Below are positions 23,294 through 32,521 of a DNA stretch of 64,000 nucleotides, piece by piece; within the stretch, counting starts at the first letter, position 1; each line of letters starts with the position of its first letter. Location: assembly GCA_903881475.1 (NCBI GenBank), contig CAIRTK010000011.1:1-64000 (forward strand). Reading direction: 5' to 3'. This stretch comes from an uncultured Opitutia bacterium. GTDB taxonomy: Bacteria > Verrucomicrobiota > Verrucomicrobiia > Opitutales > Opitutaceae. Made by a program: the position numbers and the translations under genes. The notes below the pieces were generated by a model that saw nothing but the letters and a program-made list of their open reading frames with translations, ran no database searches and had not been told where the DNA came from.

Positions 23294-25444
23294 TCAGCCG
23301 AGATCCAGCTTGTCCCCGGCGTAGTCCGGGGACTTGGGCGCGCCCTTGGCCGAGGAACGCCGGCGGCGTTGTCCGCCGCCTTCGTGGTAATAGGAATAAT
23401 TGTTCGTGTAGTAGCCGTAGTCCTCGCCGGAATTGTGCGGCACCTGGTTGAGGACAACCCCAAGCAGCGGGGTCTTCAGGCCCTCGACGATCTGCTGTGC
23501 CCGGATCACCATGCTCTGCGGGTTGCGGCGGTGCTGGATCAGCAGAACCGCGCCGTCCACCGCACTCGCGAGCACGCTGGCGTCGCTGACCCCGATAATC
23601 GGCGGTGAGTCGAACACGATCTTGTCATAGCGGCCGCGCAGCGTGGCGATGAGGTCCTTGAGCCGGTTCAGGTGCAGCAGGCCGAGGGTGAAGCCCGGGG
23701 CGCCTCCGCTCGGGATGAAATCGAGGTTGGGCGCGATGCCTTTCTGGATGACGGCGTCCAGCGGCTGCTGGTTCAGGAGGTACTCTGAAAGACCCGGCTC
23801 GCGCGGCCGGCCCGCCAGATGATGCTGCGTCGGGCGGCGCACGTCAGAGTCGATCAGGATGACGCGCTCACCGGCCGCGGCCATGAGCCGGACCAGATGG
23901 TGGAGCGTGGTGGACTTGCCTTCGCCGGGGCCGGCGGAAAACAGCACCAGGCTCGCCGGCTGACCGGGCTTGAGCGCAAGGTTCAGGTTGGTGTGCAGCA
24001 CGCGATACGGCTCGGCCTCGGCCGGATCGGCATCCTCGTCCAGCGGATCGCGGTGAAACGGGATGACCCCCAGCACGCCGAGTTTCAGACGCGTCTCGAC
24101 ATCGGCGACGTTGCGGAAGCTGGTGTCGAAATACTCGAGCAGCACGGCCACGCCGATGCCCAGCAGCGCCCCGAACAGGAATGCGAAAGCGATGTTGAGC
24201 GGCCAGCTCGGGCGGCTCGGGCGGCGGGCCGCCTCCGCGGTGTTGAGGATCTCGATGGTGTGCTTCGGCACCTGGAAATCGATCTCCCGCTGGCGGAGCG
24301 TAAGCTTGAGCGTGGTCATCAGCCTCGTCTCGTCATCGAGCTTCTGCGCGGCCTCCTCGAACGGCCGCATGCGGTCGCGGGCGGAGAGGATCTGGTCGAT
24401 CTTGGCCTGGCCGAGCTGCTGCTTGAGCTCGGTGACCCGCGACTCCGCCTCCTTGTAGGCGATCTCGAGCGCACTCTCGTAGCCGCGCAGCTGGCCGTCG
24501 AGTTGCTCCTTGATCTTCGCCCGGTTCTCGACCGCGGACACCAGGTCGGGATGCGCCTCGCCGAGGCGGGCCTTGAGTTTCGTGACGTTCTGGTCCGCGA
24601 GCAGGTAGGCCTGCAGCAGGTTCTGGATGTTCGGGTCCTGGATCAGCTCGGAATTGACGAGGCTCAGGCGGTCCTCAAACGGGATGCTGCGGAACCGCTC
24701 CCAGCGGGTCTTGCGGCCGATGGCGTCGACGCTGAGCGCGATCAGCGAGTTCTGCATCTGGCGCAGCGTCTCGATCTCCATGTCGGAATAGCGGGCGTTG
24801 AGGTCGACGCCGGAGATGTTCAGGTCCTTGCGGAGCTTTTCCACGCTGTCGCGCTGCGCGGAGACAATGCGCTCCTGGGCGGCGAGCTCGTCGCTCAGCT
24901 TCGCGAGGCCCTCGCGCTGTTCGGACGTGGCGAGGTAAATGCGGTCATCCGAATAGACCCGCGCGATCTCGTTGGCGATGGCGGCCCCGAGGTCCGCGTC
25001 CTGGGCATAGACGTTGATCTCGATCAGCGACGAGCTGCGCTGCGATTCCACGCGGAGCATCTTGTCGAGGAGGTAGTGATAGGTGACGGCGGACGGGAGC
25101 GCCCCGGTCGCGCCCAGGGTGGCGGCAAGGCGGGTGTTGAGCCCGAGGTTCGTGATCACCGGGTAGAGGATCTTCTCGGACTGCAGGATCTTGAACTGAT
25201 CCTGCAGGAAATACGGGTCATAGCTGCCGCTGCTCTGGGCCTGAAACAGCCTCACCTCGCCCTCGGGCTTCTCGACGCGGATCTTCGTCGTGGCCAGATA
25301 CCAGCGCGGCAGGAAGGCGGTGACGACCACCGTGGTCAGGACCACCAGCGCCAGGATCAGGAAAATCAGCGACTGGCGCAACCGCAGCAGGCGCAGGAAA
25401 TCGGCGAGCGTCGCGCTGTCCTTGCTGACGGGGGAATGGGCCAT
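23294..25444 (-). CDS. Polysaccharide co-polymerase/tyrosine autokinase (Wzc/CapAB type)
   Basis: 716 residues. N-terminal Wzz domain with a first membrane helix (LIFLILALVVLTTVVVTAF), a long coiled-coil periplasmic part (residues ~180-400), a second helix (IAFAFLFGALLGIGVAVLLEYF at ~430), then a cytoplasmic BY-kinase: Walker A GPGEGKSTTLHHL (Lys510), Walker A' ILIDSDVRRP and Walker B KIVFDSPPIIG. The C-terminus holds a tyrosine cluster (EDYGYYTNNYSYY) for autophosphorylation, then a basic tail. Such proteins set chain length and control export of capsule or exopolysaccharide. An outer-membrane barrel gene lies immediately upstream. Confidence 0.93.
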   Translation of the reverse strand: MAHSPVSKDSATLADFLRLLRLRQSLIFLILALVVLTTVVVTAFLPRWYLATTKIRVEKPEGEVRLFQAQSSGSYDPYFLQDQFKILQSEKILYPVITNLGLNTRLAATLGATGALPSAVTYHYLLDKMLRVESQRSSSLIEINVYAQDADLGAAIANEIARVYSDDRIYLATSEQREGLAKLSDELAAQERIVSAQRDSVEKLRKDLNISGVDLNARYSDMEIETLRQMQNSLIALSVDAIGRKTRWERFRSIPFEDRLSLVNSELIQDPNIQNLLQAYLLADQNVTKLKARLGEAHPDLVSAVENRAKIKEQLDGQLRGYESALEIAYKEAESRVTELKQQLGQAKIDQILSARDRMRPFEEAAQKLDDETRLMTTLKLTLRQREIDFQVPKHTIEILNTAEAARRPSRPSWPLNIAFAFLFGALLGIGVAVLLEYFDTSFRNVADVETRLKLGVLGVIPFHRDPLDEDADPAEAEPYRVLHTNLNLALKPGQPASLVLFSAGPGEGKSTTLHHLVRLMAAAGERVILIDSDVRRPTQHHLAGRPREPGLSEYLLNQQPLDAVIQKGIAPNLDFIPSGGAPGFTLGLLHLNRLKDLIATLRGRYDKIVFDSPPIIGVSDASVLASAVDGAVLLIQHRRNPQSMVIRAQQIVEGLKTPLLGVVLNQVPHNSGEDYGYYTNNYSYYHEGGGQRRRRSSAKGAPKSPDYAGDKLDLG

Positions 25445-25524
25445 GAAGTGGTGGGGAACGAACGATCCGGCAGAAAGTCCGGCAAGCTCATTGTGCCGGG
25501 GCGCCGCGCGACCGCGGCCTCCGG

Positions 25525-26700
25525 TCAGAAGGCATAGCTCGCACCCAGTCCCACCCGGTCCCGGTTCTGGCCGCGCGAGGGATCATCCGAATCGACATGG
25601 TCGTAGTCGAAATGGGCGGTCACCGTCCAGTTCTTGGTCGGGATGTAAGACAGGGCCACGCCCAGGCGGGTCGTGGTTTCATTGCGATCCGGCGAGCCGA
25701 TGACACCCTGCAGTTGCGAGGGTTCGAAATCGATGGAGCCGGAGGCGACAAAGAGCGCGCTCAACGCATGCTGCACGTTGACGAAGAAACGGTTTACCTT
25801 GGTGTCGGTGTAGAGGACGACATTCGAGGTTTCCTCGAGCGTATGGACATAGCCGGCGCTGATGAACGAGCCTTGGGCGTAATCGTATTTGAGGGACATC
25901 TCGGCATAGGGCGCCGTGACGTTTTGCTGGTCGTCGCGCTGGCGCCACTCGGCGCCCACGCGGACCGTGGCGGTGACCTTCTTGGCGACGGAGTAGTCAA
26001 AGCCGCCCAGGAGGAAGTCGGAATGCTTGTCCTTGTTGCCGCCGGAAACGCGATAGAGCACGTCCTCGTGGCGGTATTCGGCCGAGAGCTTCATCTCCGG
26101 GACCAGGTCGTAATTTCCGGCGAGACCGTAGAGATTCTCCGTGCGGTCGATGCTCGCGCCGAGCACCGCGTTGTCATAGCTGTAATTCATGCTCCGGAAC
26201 TTTACAGTCACGCCCGTTTGCGGAGCCAGGCTCGTGGTGAAACGGCCGTTGAACTCGTTGCTGTTGTAGGACTGGTCGGTATTGATGGTGACCCCGGAGA
26301 GCAGTGACTGCGGGTTCCGGGTGATCGAGTATTCGTCGCTCAGGTCAAGTGTGGTCTCGGTCGAGAAGGCATGGGCCAGCCGGGCGGCGAGGTCATGGCT
26401 GTCGAGATTCTTGCTGCCGGGACGGTTCTCGAAATAATCGTTGGTCAGCTCATACGACGCCGAGGCAAAGGTCTGGTCGGTCAGCGAGGCATTGAACGCG
26501 ATTTTTGGCGCAACTTCATACACCATGCTGCTGATCGCACCGGTCTGCGCGCCAAAGATGTTGCTGTCATGCGAGACGTCCGCCCGCACGGTGACAGTCC
26601 ACTCCTTGCCCTGGTCCTGCTCGGGAATAGGCGCGTAAACGGCCCACGCCGGCACAGCCGCAGCCAATCCACCGATCATAAGTATGCGCACAAAGTTCAT
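25525..26700 (-). CDS. Outer-membrane beta-barrel protein of an exopolysaccharide locus
   Basis: 391 residues from the ATG at 26700 with a signal peptide (RILMIGGLAAAVPAWA). The mature part has alternating amphipathic strands with aromatic ends (SASYELTNDYFENRPG, VKFRSMNYSYDNA, LGGFDYSVAKKVTATVRVGAEWRQR) and ends in YAF, the Phe-terminal signature recognised by BamA. The sequence resembles putative EPS-secretion porins/BBP2-type barrels next to Wzc homologues. It could be the outer-membrane exit for the polymer or a surface barrel; no export (Wza) motif was seen. Confidence 0.78.
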   Translation of the reverse strand: MNFVRILMIGGLAAAVPAWAVYAPIPEQDQGKEWTVTVRADVSHDSNIFGAQTGAISSMVYEVAPKIAFNASLTDQTFASASYELTNDYFENRPGSKNLDSHDLAARLAHAFSTETTLDLSDEYSITRNPQSLLSGVTINTDQSYNSNEFNGRFTTSLAPQTGVTVKFRSMNYSYDNAVLGASIDRTENLYGLAGNYDLVPEMKLSAEYRHEDVLYRVSGGNKDKHSDFLLGGFDYSVAKKVTATVRVGAEWRQRDDQQNVTAPYAEMSLKYDYAQGSFISAGYVHTLEETSNVVLYTDTKVNRFFVNVQHALSALFVASGSIDFEPSQLQGVIGSPDRNETTTRLGVALSYIPTKNWTVTAHFDYDHVDSDDPSRGQNRDRVGLGASYAF

Positions 26701-26756
26701 AGGTATAACCGCCAAGGTATAGCGATAAGTTAGGTATGACACACTACGTGAAGCAA
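26701..26756 (-). promoter_or_regulatory. Upstream region with three AGGTAT repeats
   Basis: AGGTAT appears three times (26700s, 26715s, 26732s) at roughly 15-bp spacing immediately upstream of the barrel gene. On its sense strand this reads ATACCT. Possible operator or promoter elements; no factor can be assigned. Confidence 0.35.
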
Positions 26757-28544
26757 TTACTTTCCCCGGGCCGGGGGCAAGGCCGGGTTTAGCATCACGT
26801 AGAGGTTTTCGGCGAGGCGCTGGGGAGCACTCAGCGGGAATTCCGGAGGCAATTTTCCCGTGTACAAGCCGCCATAGACCAGCCCCCAGTCGCCAAAGCG
26901 GTTGGCTGCTGGTTGCAGCGACCCGGGCGGAGCCGGCCGCGAAGCCAATTCGGTGAAAAACGGCCGGTCCAGCGTGCGGGGCGTCAGGAGCAGCTCGGCC
27001 AGCGGCTGTTCCAGCGTCACGGCGTAGAAATCCCGCATTTTCACCGGCTGCGCCCAGACCCGCTGGCGCCCATACCACGCCATGCCTGCCGGAACATCCG
27101 CCATGAGGCCGAAACGGCCGCTGTCATCCCGGCGCTCGAGCTCATGCCGCATGCCGATGAACAACCCGGGGAAATAAGGCGGGTAGTTGAAATGGAGCCG
27201 GCGCGGCTCGAGCGCATCATGGGCCAGCGGCAAGGCCTGCATGGCCAGCAGCACCGCGGCGGAGGCGCGCGGCCACCCGCCGAGCACGGCATTGCTGCCC
27301 AGCAGCACGAAGAAAAAGCCCGCCCCGAAAACCATGACCAGCGGCGCCAGCCAGTAAGGCACCAGCCGCTCGCTCTCACCGGAATTGAAGGCCGCCTGCG
27401 AGACCAGCAGCACGCCGAGCGCCGCGGTAAAGGTCCAGCGGAGACGGTTCGCCACCGTCGAACGGAAGGAGTACAGCCATCCCGCCACAAAGAAGGCCGT
27501 CAGCCACATGCCGCCGCCCGACCACAGGCGCGTCTTCAGGTTTTCCTGCAGGGTGGTGAGCACCTTGTTGCCCAGCTTGTTCAGGTCCACCTCCGGCGCG
27601 GTGGCGGTGAGCAGCGCCCGTTGGTTCGCCGGTTCCGCCGTGGAGTCGCCAAACTTCAGCGCCACGTTCTGGGCCGCGAACGCCACCGGGTTCCCGGTGA
27701 GTGCCACGTTGCGCGCGATCCAGGGCGCCGTCACGAGCGCGAAGCCCGCGGTCACGAGGGCCACCGTCTTCCAGCGGATACGGCCCTCCCTGCGCCATGC
27801 CACATGGCCCAGCATCACTAGCACCAGCGCGCCCGCCGAATACTCGGCCAGGAAGAGCAGCCCGCACATCGCCCCGAGGGCCACGGGCCAGCCGCTGGCC
27901 ACCGGCCCGTCCCCCGCCCCCTCGATCCGTGCCAGGATCCCGAACGCGGCCAACGCGAGCACCATCAGCAGTGGCGTGCCGTCGAGTGAAACCGTCTGCT
28001 GCCAGGCCGCGACCGACACCAGCAATGCCAGCGCCGCCACCCAGCCCGTGCGGGCGTCAAAGAGCCTCCGGGCGAGCCCGTAGGTCAGTCCCGCCGCCAG
28101 CCAAAACAGGACCAGGTTGATCCCCAGCAGAAAATAATCCGCCGCAAAACCGTCCGGCGGCACCGGCGCGACGGCAAACAGGGATTCCCGCGCCCCCGCC
28201 GGCAGGAGCCGCAACGCCCCCGCAATGACCAGGGAGTAAAGCGGTGCCTGGTGCAGCTCGGGGTAAGGCCGGCCCGGATCGAACGGCACGCCGCGTTTCT
28301 GGAAAAACGCCACGGTCTGCGGATAGTTGACCAGCGTCGTGAAGCCTTCGCCCCGGGCCAGCTGGCGCCCGGTATCGGCCTGGAGCAGCGTCATCTCGCT
28401 CGCCGGACCGTGAAACTGCACCCAGGCCACGCGCAGCGACAGCGCCAGCGTCACCGCCAGCACGGCTGCGAGCGCAACCCCGCGCGCGCCGGCTCCCACC
28501 TCGAGCCAGTGGATCAGCTCCTGGATGGTCTTCGGGCGGCTCAT
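26757..28544 (-). CDS. Polytopic GT-C-like glycosyltransferase-family membrane protein
   Basis: 595 residues with about ten hydrophobic helices. An early periplasmic-loop-like stretch follows helix 1 (DTGRQLARGEGFTTLVNYPQ...PDPGRPYPELHQAPLYSL), with an acidic residue soon after the first helix, as in ArnT/PMT-type GT-C enzymes that use lipid-linked sugars. The C-terminal ~130 residues are soluble. Substrate unknown. The gene is on the same strand as, and just upstream of, the barrel and tyrosine-kinase genes, so a role in the same envelope polysaccharide is plausible. Confidence 0.68.
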   Translation of the reverse strand: MSRPKTIQELIHWLEVGAGARGVALAAVLAVTLALSLRVAWVQFHGPASEMTLLQADTGRQLARGEGFTTLVNYPQTVAFFQKRGVPFDPGRPYPELHQAPLYSLVIAGALRLLPAGARESLFAVAPVPPDGFAADYFLLGINLVLFWLAAGLTYGLARRLFDARTGWVAALALLVSVAAWQQTVSLDGTPLLMVLALAAFGILARIEGAGDGPVASGWPVALGAMCGLLFLAEYSAGALVLVMLGHVAWRREGRIRWKTVALVTAGFALVTAPWIARNVALTGNPVAFAAQNVALKFGDSTAEPANQRALLTATAPEVDLNKLGNKVLTTLQENLKTRLWSGGGMWLTAFFVAGWLYSFRSTVANRLRWTFTAALGVLLVSQAAFNSGESERLVPYWLAPLVMVFGAGFFFVLLGSNAVLGGWPRASAAVLLAMQALPLAHDALEPRRLHFNYPPYFPGLFIGMRHELERRDDSGRFGLMADVPAGMAWYGRQRVWAQPVKMRDFYAVTLEQPLAELLLTPRTLDRPFFTELASRPAPPGSLQPAANRFGDWGLVYGGLYTGKLPPEFPLSAPQRLAENLYVMLNPALPPARGK

Positions 28545-28548
28545 TTAG

Positions 28549-28606
28549 GTAGCGCAGGCATTCTGCCTGCAGTCGCGTTCGGGTGCAGGCAGGATGCCTG
28601 CGCTAC
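28549..28606. repeat. GTAGCGCAGGCA...TGCCTGCGCTAC inverted repeat (copy 2)
   Basis: Arms at 28549-28570 and 28585-28606, each with an internal palindrome. Same family as 9119-9175 and 51323-51344. Non-coding, just upstream of the glycosyltransferase-like gene. Confidence 0.78.
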
Positions 28607-28613
28607 CCTCTTT

Positions 28614-28693
28614 GTCATTCTGAGCGCAGCGAAGAATCCAGTACGACTCTGTTGGCCGGGTCCCATTGGATTCTTCGCTGCGCTCAGAATGAC
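28614..28693. repeat. TCATTCTGAGCG hairpin repeat (copy 2)
   Basis: GTCATTCTGAGCGCAGCGAA and its inverted partner flank a ~40-bp centre. It lies back to back with the preceding repeat, which shows that different families nest at the same sites. Confidence 0.82.
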
Positions 28694-28702
28694 AAACCCG
28701 CC

Positions 28703-30082
28703 TCATTTGTCCGTCACATCCAGCTCGGGCCACTGGGCCAGCTTGCGGTGCAGCGTGCGGCGGCTGATGCCCATCAGCTCGGCGGCCTTGGTGCGGTTGC
28801 CGCGGGCCTTGATCAGGGCCTCGCGCAGGAGGCGCTTCTCGTTTTCCTCGACGGAGAGCGGATTCGCGGGCGCGGCGCCCGGCGAACCGGCCGCCCCCGC
28901 CGCCGGCGTGGCTCCGCCGCGGTACTTCGCATCGAGGTCATACTCGCTCAGCGAGCCCCCGTGGTGGAGCACGACGGCGTTCTCGCAGAAATTGCGCAGC
29001 TCGCGGATGTTGCCCGGCCACGCATACGCCTGCAGCGTCAGCAGCGCCCCCGTCTCCAGCGTCAGCGGCGGCAGCCGGTTTTCCTCGCTGAACTGCTTCA
29101 GGTAATGGGTCAGCAGCAGCGGCACATCCTCGGCCCGCTCGCGCAGGGGCGGCAGCAGGATGCGCACGACATTCAGCCGGAAGAAGAGGTCCTCGCGGAA
29201 TTTCCCGTCCTTCACCATCTGCTCGAGGTTGCGGTTGGTCGCGGCGACGAGCCGGACATCGAGGTCGATCGGCTTCGAGCCGCCGACCCGCTCGATGCTC
29301 TTGGTCTCGAGGAAGCGCAGCAGCTTCACCTGCGTGGACGGCGAGATCTCGCCGATTTCATCCAGAAACAGCGTGCCGCCATCCGCCGCCTCGAACCGGC
29401 CGATCCGGCGCTCCGTGGCGCCGGTGAACGAGCCGCGCTCGTGGCCGAAGATTTCGCTCTCGAGCAGGCTCTCCGACAGCGAGGCGCAATGGACCGCGAT
29501 GAACGGCGCGCGCGCGCGCGGACTGGCCTGGTGGATCGCCTGCGCGATCAGCTCCTTGCCCGTGCCCGACTCGCCCTCGATCAGGATCGTGGCGCGCGAC
29601 GGTGCGACGAGTTTCACGCGGTCGATGACCTCCTTGAGCCTCGCCGAGGTGCCGATGATGCCCTCAAAGCTGAATTTCTCGTCGAGGCGCTCGTGCAGCT
29701 GCTTCACCTCGACCTCGAGGGTCTTGGTCTTCAGCGCCCGCTGGATCAGGACCCCCAGCCGCTCGATGTTGACCGGCTTCGTGAGAAAATCGACCGCGCC
29801 GCGCTTCATCGCCTCGACCGCCGTCTCGATGTTGCCGTAGGCAGTCATCATCAGGACCGCCGGTTGGTTCGGCAGCGCCAGGGCCTTGTCGATGACCTTG
29901 AGGCCGGATTTGCCGGGCATGCGCAGGTCGGTCAGGACGACGTCGAACGGCTGCGCGTCCATGAGGTTGAAGGCCTCGTCGGCGTTGGCTGCGAGCGAGA
30001 CGTCGTAATTTTCGGCCAAAGCCTGCTGCAAACCCTCGCGGGTGTGCTTCTCGTCGTCGACGATCAATACGCTCGGCACCAT
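28703..30082 (-). CDS. Sigma-54-dependent response regulator (NtrC family)
   Basis: 459 residues. Receiver domain with acidic pocket VDDE and phosphoacceptor Asp52 (TDLRMPG). AAA+ domain with Walker A GESGTGKE, the sigma-54 contact loop GSFTGA (a GAFTGA variant) and Walker B GGTLFLDEIGE. C-terminal Fis-type HTH (NRTKAAELMGISRRTLHRKLAQW). It activates RpoN-dependent promoters when phosphorylated. The likely partner is the histidine kinase at 32522-33703 on the same strand, separated by a GH2 gene. Confidence 0.94.
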   Translation of the reverse strand: MVPSVLIVDDEKHTREGLQQALAENYDVSLAANADEAFNLMDAQPFDVVLTDLRMPGKSGLKVIDKALALPNQPAVLMMTAYGNIETAVEAMKRGAVDFLTKPVNIERLGVLIQRALKTKTLEVEVKQLHERLDEKFSFEGIIGTSARLKEVIDRVKLVAPSRATILIEGESGTGKELIAQAIHQASPRARAPFIAVHCASLSESLLESEIFGHERGSFTGATERRIGRFEAADGGTLFLDEIGEISPSTQVKLLRFLETKSIERVGGSKPIDLDVRLVAATNRNLEQMVKDGKFREDLFFRLNVVRILLPPLRERAEDVPLLLTHYLKQFSEENRLPPLTLETGALLTLQAYAWPGNIRELRNFCENAVVLHHGGSLSEYDLDAKYRGGATPAAGAAGSPGAAPANPLSVEENEKRLLREALIKARGNRTKAAELMGISRRTLHRKLAQWPELDVTDK

Positions 30083-30334
30083 GCAGCTAGCAATCAGGCC
30101 CAGCCGGCAGGCGGGTCAATAGGGAAAAATTGGCACAGTGCCCCGAGCGAAGCTTGGGGCGGGAGAAAGGAGAAGGGATTTCGGGCGACGTACAATAAAC
30201 AGGGGCTCCCGTCTGGTAAGATTCGAATTTGCCTTTTCCTTTCCTCCGGACTCTGCGGCGCCGCTTGCGGCGCTGCCGGGTCATCCCGCTCCTTTCTCCT
30301 TGCTCCCTGCTCCCGAGCGATGACGCGCCGCGCG
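30083..30334. other. Intergenic region between GH2 gene and response regulator
   Basis: 252 bp with no gene. GGCGCCGCTTGCGGCGCC and GATGACGCGCCGCGCGTCATC are strong local palindromes near the GH2 stop; the latter may act as its terminator. Runs such as GAGAAAGGAGAAGGG and its partner CTCCTTTCTCCTTG are imperfect inverted repeats. Confidence 0.45.
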
Positions 30335-32290
30335 TCATCGCTTCAGCGCCGCGTACCCTTCCTTCACGTCCTGCAAGCTCTGCTTGGGGTGATAGGGATA
30401 GGCGATGTAAGCGTCCGACATCTGCGGCCAGCTGTCGGCCAGGTTCCAGAGGAAGATGCCCCAGCAATTCGGCTGGTTGCCGTAGAACTCGATCCAGAAC
30501 TTCGACGCCTCGCCCTGCAGCTTCTGCGTTTTTTCGATCAGGTCGGCCAGATCCTTCGGCGCCTCCCAGCCGCGCGCGGCGATGCTCTCGAAGTTCAGCC
30601 GGTAGCGCGCCACGCGGTCGAGCCGGATGCAATCCGCGCCGTGCGTGAGATATTCCTCATTGTAGACGGGCCAGAGGTTCGGCGGGCTGACGAAGGTCCG
30701 GATAACCTCCTCCGAGGGCAGGCTGAGATGGCCGATTTCCGTCACCATGCGCGGCTTCTGCTTCACGTAAAAGTCGGCCTTGTACGACATGCCGTGGCCC
30801 CAGATATGGCAGTCGCCCTCGGTCGGCGCGTTCTGGTCGTAGGTCAGCGGCGAGTACGGCGAGGTCGGCACGTAGGGCGTCAGCGGCGCGTGCGTGTGCA
30901 CGACCGCCTTCAGCACTTCCTTGCTCAGGCGGTTGTGGCGGTAGGCCGGGTAGTTGAAACTGTTGTCGGCCAGCACGTCGTTCTCGTTGTCGCCAAACCA
31001 CGCCACCACGCACGCATAGTGCCGCAGGCGCCGGACCTGGTACTCCGCCTCGCGCCTCGCCTCGTCGAGGAACGCCAGGTCCTGCGGATAGCAGCCGCAG
31101 GCAAACATGAAGTCGTGCGTGATGACGATGCCGAGCTCGTCGCACTTCGCATAAAACGAATCCAGCTCGTACACGCCGCCGCCCCAGACGCGCATGGCGT
31201 TGATGTTGGCATCCTTCGCCGCGGCGAGCAGCGGGTCGTAGCGGGCGTCGTTCACCCGCGCGAAAATCGCGTCGGCCGGCGTCCAGTTCATGCCCTTCAG
31301 GAAGATTTTCCGGCCGTTGATCGCGATGACGAATGAGATGCCGCCGTCGTCATCCGGCTCCTGGATCAGGGCGACCGTGCGGATGCCGAAGCGGCCGCGG
31401 CGCTGGTCCATGACCTTGCCGCCGCGCCGTAGCGTCGCGCTCCAGTCGTAGAGCGGCCGCGCGCCGTGATTGTGCGGCCACCAGAGCTTCGCCTGCGGGA
31501 CGGTGAAGCGCTCGATGTGGCGGCCGCCGCTGGGATCGCAGGCGATGGACAGAGTGCGCTTCTGCCCGGCCACAGTGAGCTCGACCTCGACCGCGCCCGG
31601 TGCGCCGTGGTTGGGACGGAGCTCGACGAGGGCCTCGAGCTCGGCCGTGCCGTCCTTCAGCGCGACGGTGCTCACGAACACGTCGGCAAGCTCCACCTCG
31701 TCCACGAGCAGAAACGAAACGGGCTTCCAGATGCCGATCGTGACCATGCGCGGCGAGATGTTCCAGCCGTAGCACGACTGGGATTTCCGGACCTGCAGGC
31801 GGGTGATCTGCCCGTAACCGCGCACGTCGGACTGGCGGGCCGGCCGGTCGGGCGGGAACAGCGGCGCGCCGAGGCAGACCTCGAGTTTGTTGACGCCGGG
31901 CTTCACCTGATCAGTCACGTCAATCCGCAACGGCGTGAACATGTTGCTGTGTTTGCCGACTTCCTTGTCGTTCAGGTAAATCGTCGCGAAGACGTCGAGG
32001 CCCTCGAACAGCAGGTGCAGCCGCTGGCCCGGACCCGGCACCGGCGGCGTGAGCTCGGTGCGGTACCACCAGTCCATTTCCTCCATCCAGCGCAGCTTGT
32101 CGTGGTTGATGCCGAAAAAGGGATCGGCGATCAATCCGGCGCGCCGGTAGTCGAGGTGCACATCGCCGGGCACCTGCGCCGGCACCCAGCGCTCGTCCAG
32201 CGGCAGGGCCGAGCACGCCAGCGTCGGGCCCAGATTGGGCTCGGCATGCATGAGTTTCCAGGTCGCGATCAGGGGTACGGAGGTTTTCAT
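30335..32290 (-). CDS. Glycoside hydrolase family 2, beta-mannosidase-like
   Basis: 651 residues, somewhat shorter than typical family members. N-terminal jelly-roll (WVPAQVPGDVHLDYRRAGLI, WMEEMDWWYRTEL, EGLDVFATIYLNDKEVG) matches beta-mannosidases. The TIM-barrel has NAMRVWGGGVYELDSFYAKCDELGI, the acid/base Glu436 in FGDNEND, and the nucleophile Glu518 in MVTEIGHLSLPS. No signal peptide is visible, so it is probably cytoplasmic, acting on imported oligosaccharides. It splits a histidine kinase and response regulator pair. Specificity for mannosides is inferred from the N-terminal motifs. Confidence 0.87.
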   Translation of the reverse strand: MKTSVPLIATWKLMHAEPNLGPTLACSALPLDERWVPAQVPGDVHLDYRRAGLIADPFFGINHDKLRWMEEMDWWYRTELTPPVPGPGQRLHLLFEGLDVFATIYLNDKEVGKHSNMFTPLRIDVTDQVKPGVNKLEVCLGAPLFPPDRPARQSDVRGYGQITRLQVRKSQSCYGWNISPRMVTIGIWKPVSFLLVDEVELADVFVSTVALKDGTAELEALVELRPNHGAPGAVEVELTVAGQKRTLSIACDPSGGRHIERFTVPQAKLWWPHNHGARPLYDWSATLRRGGKVMDQRRGRFGIRTVALIQEPDDDGGISFVIAINGRKIFLKGMNWTPADAIFARVNDARYDPLLAAAKDANINAMRVWGGGVYELDSFYAKCDELGIVITHDFMFACGCYPQDLAFLDEARREAEYQVRRLRHYACVVAWFGDNENDVLADNSFNYPAYRHNRLSKEVLKAVVHTHAPLTPYVPTSPYSPLTYDQNAPTEGDCHIWGHGMSYKADFYVKQKPRMVTEIGHLSLPSEEVIRTFVSPPNLWPVYNEEYLTHGADCIRLDRVARYRLNFESIAARGWEAPKDLADLIEKTQKLQGEASKFWIEFYGNQPNCWGIFLWNLADSWPQMSDAYIAYPYHPKQSLQDVKEGYAALKR

Positions 32291-32521
32291 CGGGGAAAAG
32301 CGGGGAGCCCGTTAAGAAGAGCGAATGGAGTGGCGCAACAAGGACGAAATGGGAATAAAAGCTCGAAGGTAGAAGTTCGAAATCCGAAACCCGATCCGTT
32401 CCCTGCCTGGATTGATTCCGTCCGCAGCCGGTCGAGCCCGGGGATTTCAAATTTAAGATGCGGGCCTCCTTCGAATTTCGAACTTCCACCTTCGGGCTTC
32501 CGCGCACCCGCGGCGCTCGGC
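32291..32521. repeat. Repeat-bearing gap with CGAAGGTAGAAGTTCGAAAT inverted arms
   Basis: Arms at 32364-32383 and 32475-32494 differ by one base and enclose about 90 bp. No gene was seen. The element sits exactly between the histidine kinase and the GH2 gene. Confidence 0.65.

Noticed and set aside
23819-25537. 572-codon plus-strand frame opposite the tyrosine kinase
   Set aside because: No recognisable domain, and its length follows from the lack of stop codons opposite GC-rich coding sequence.
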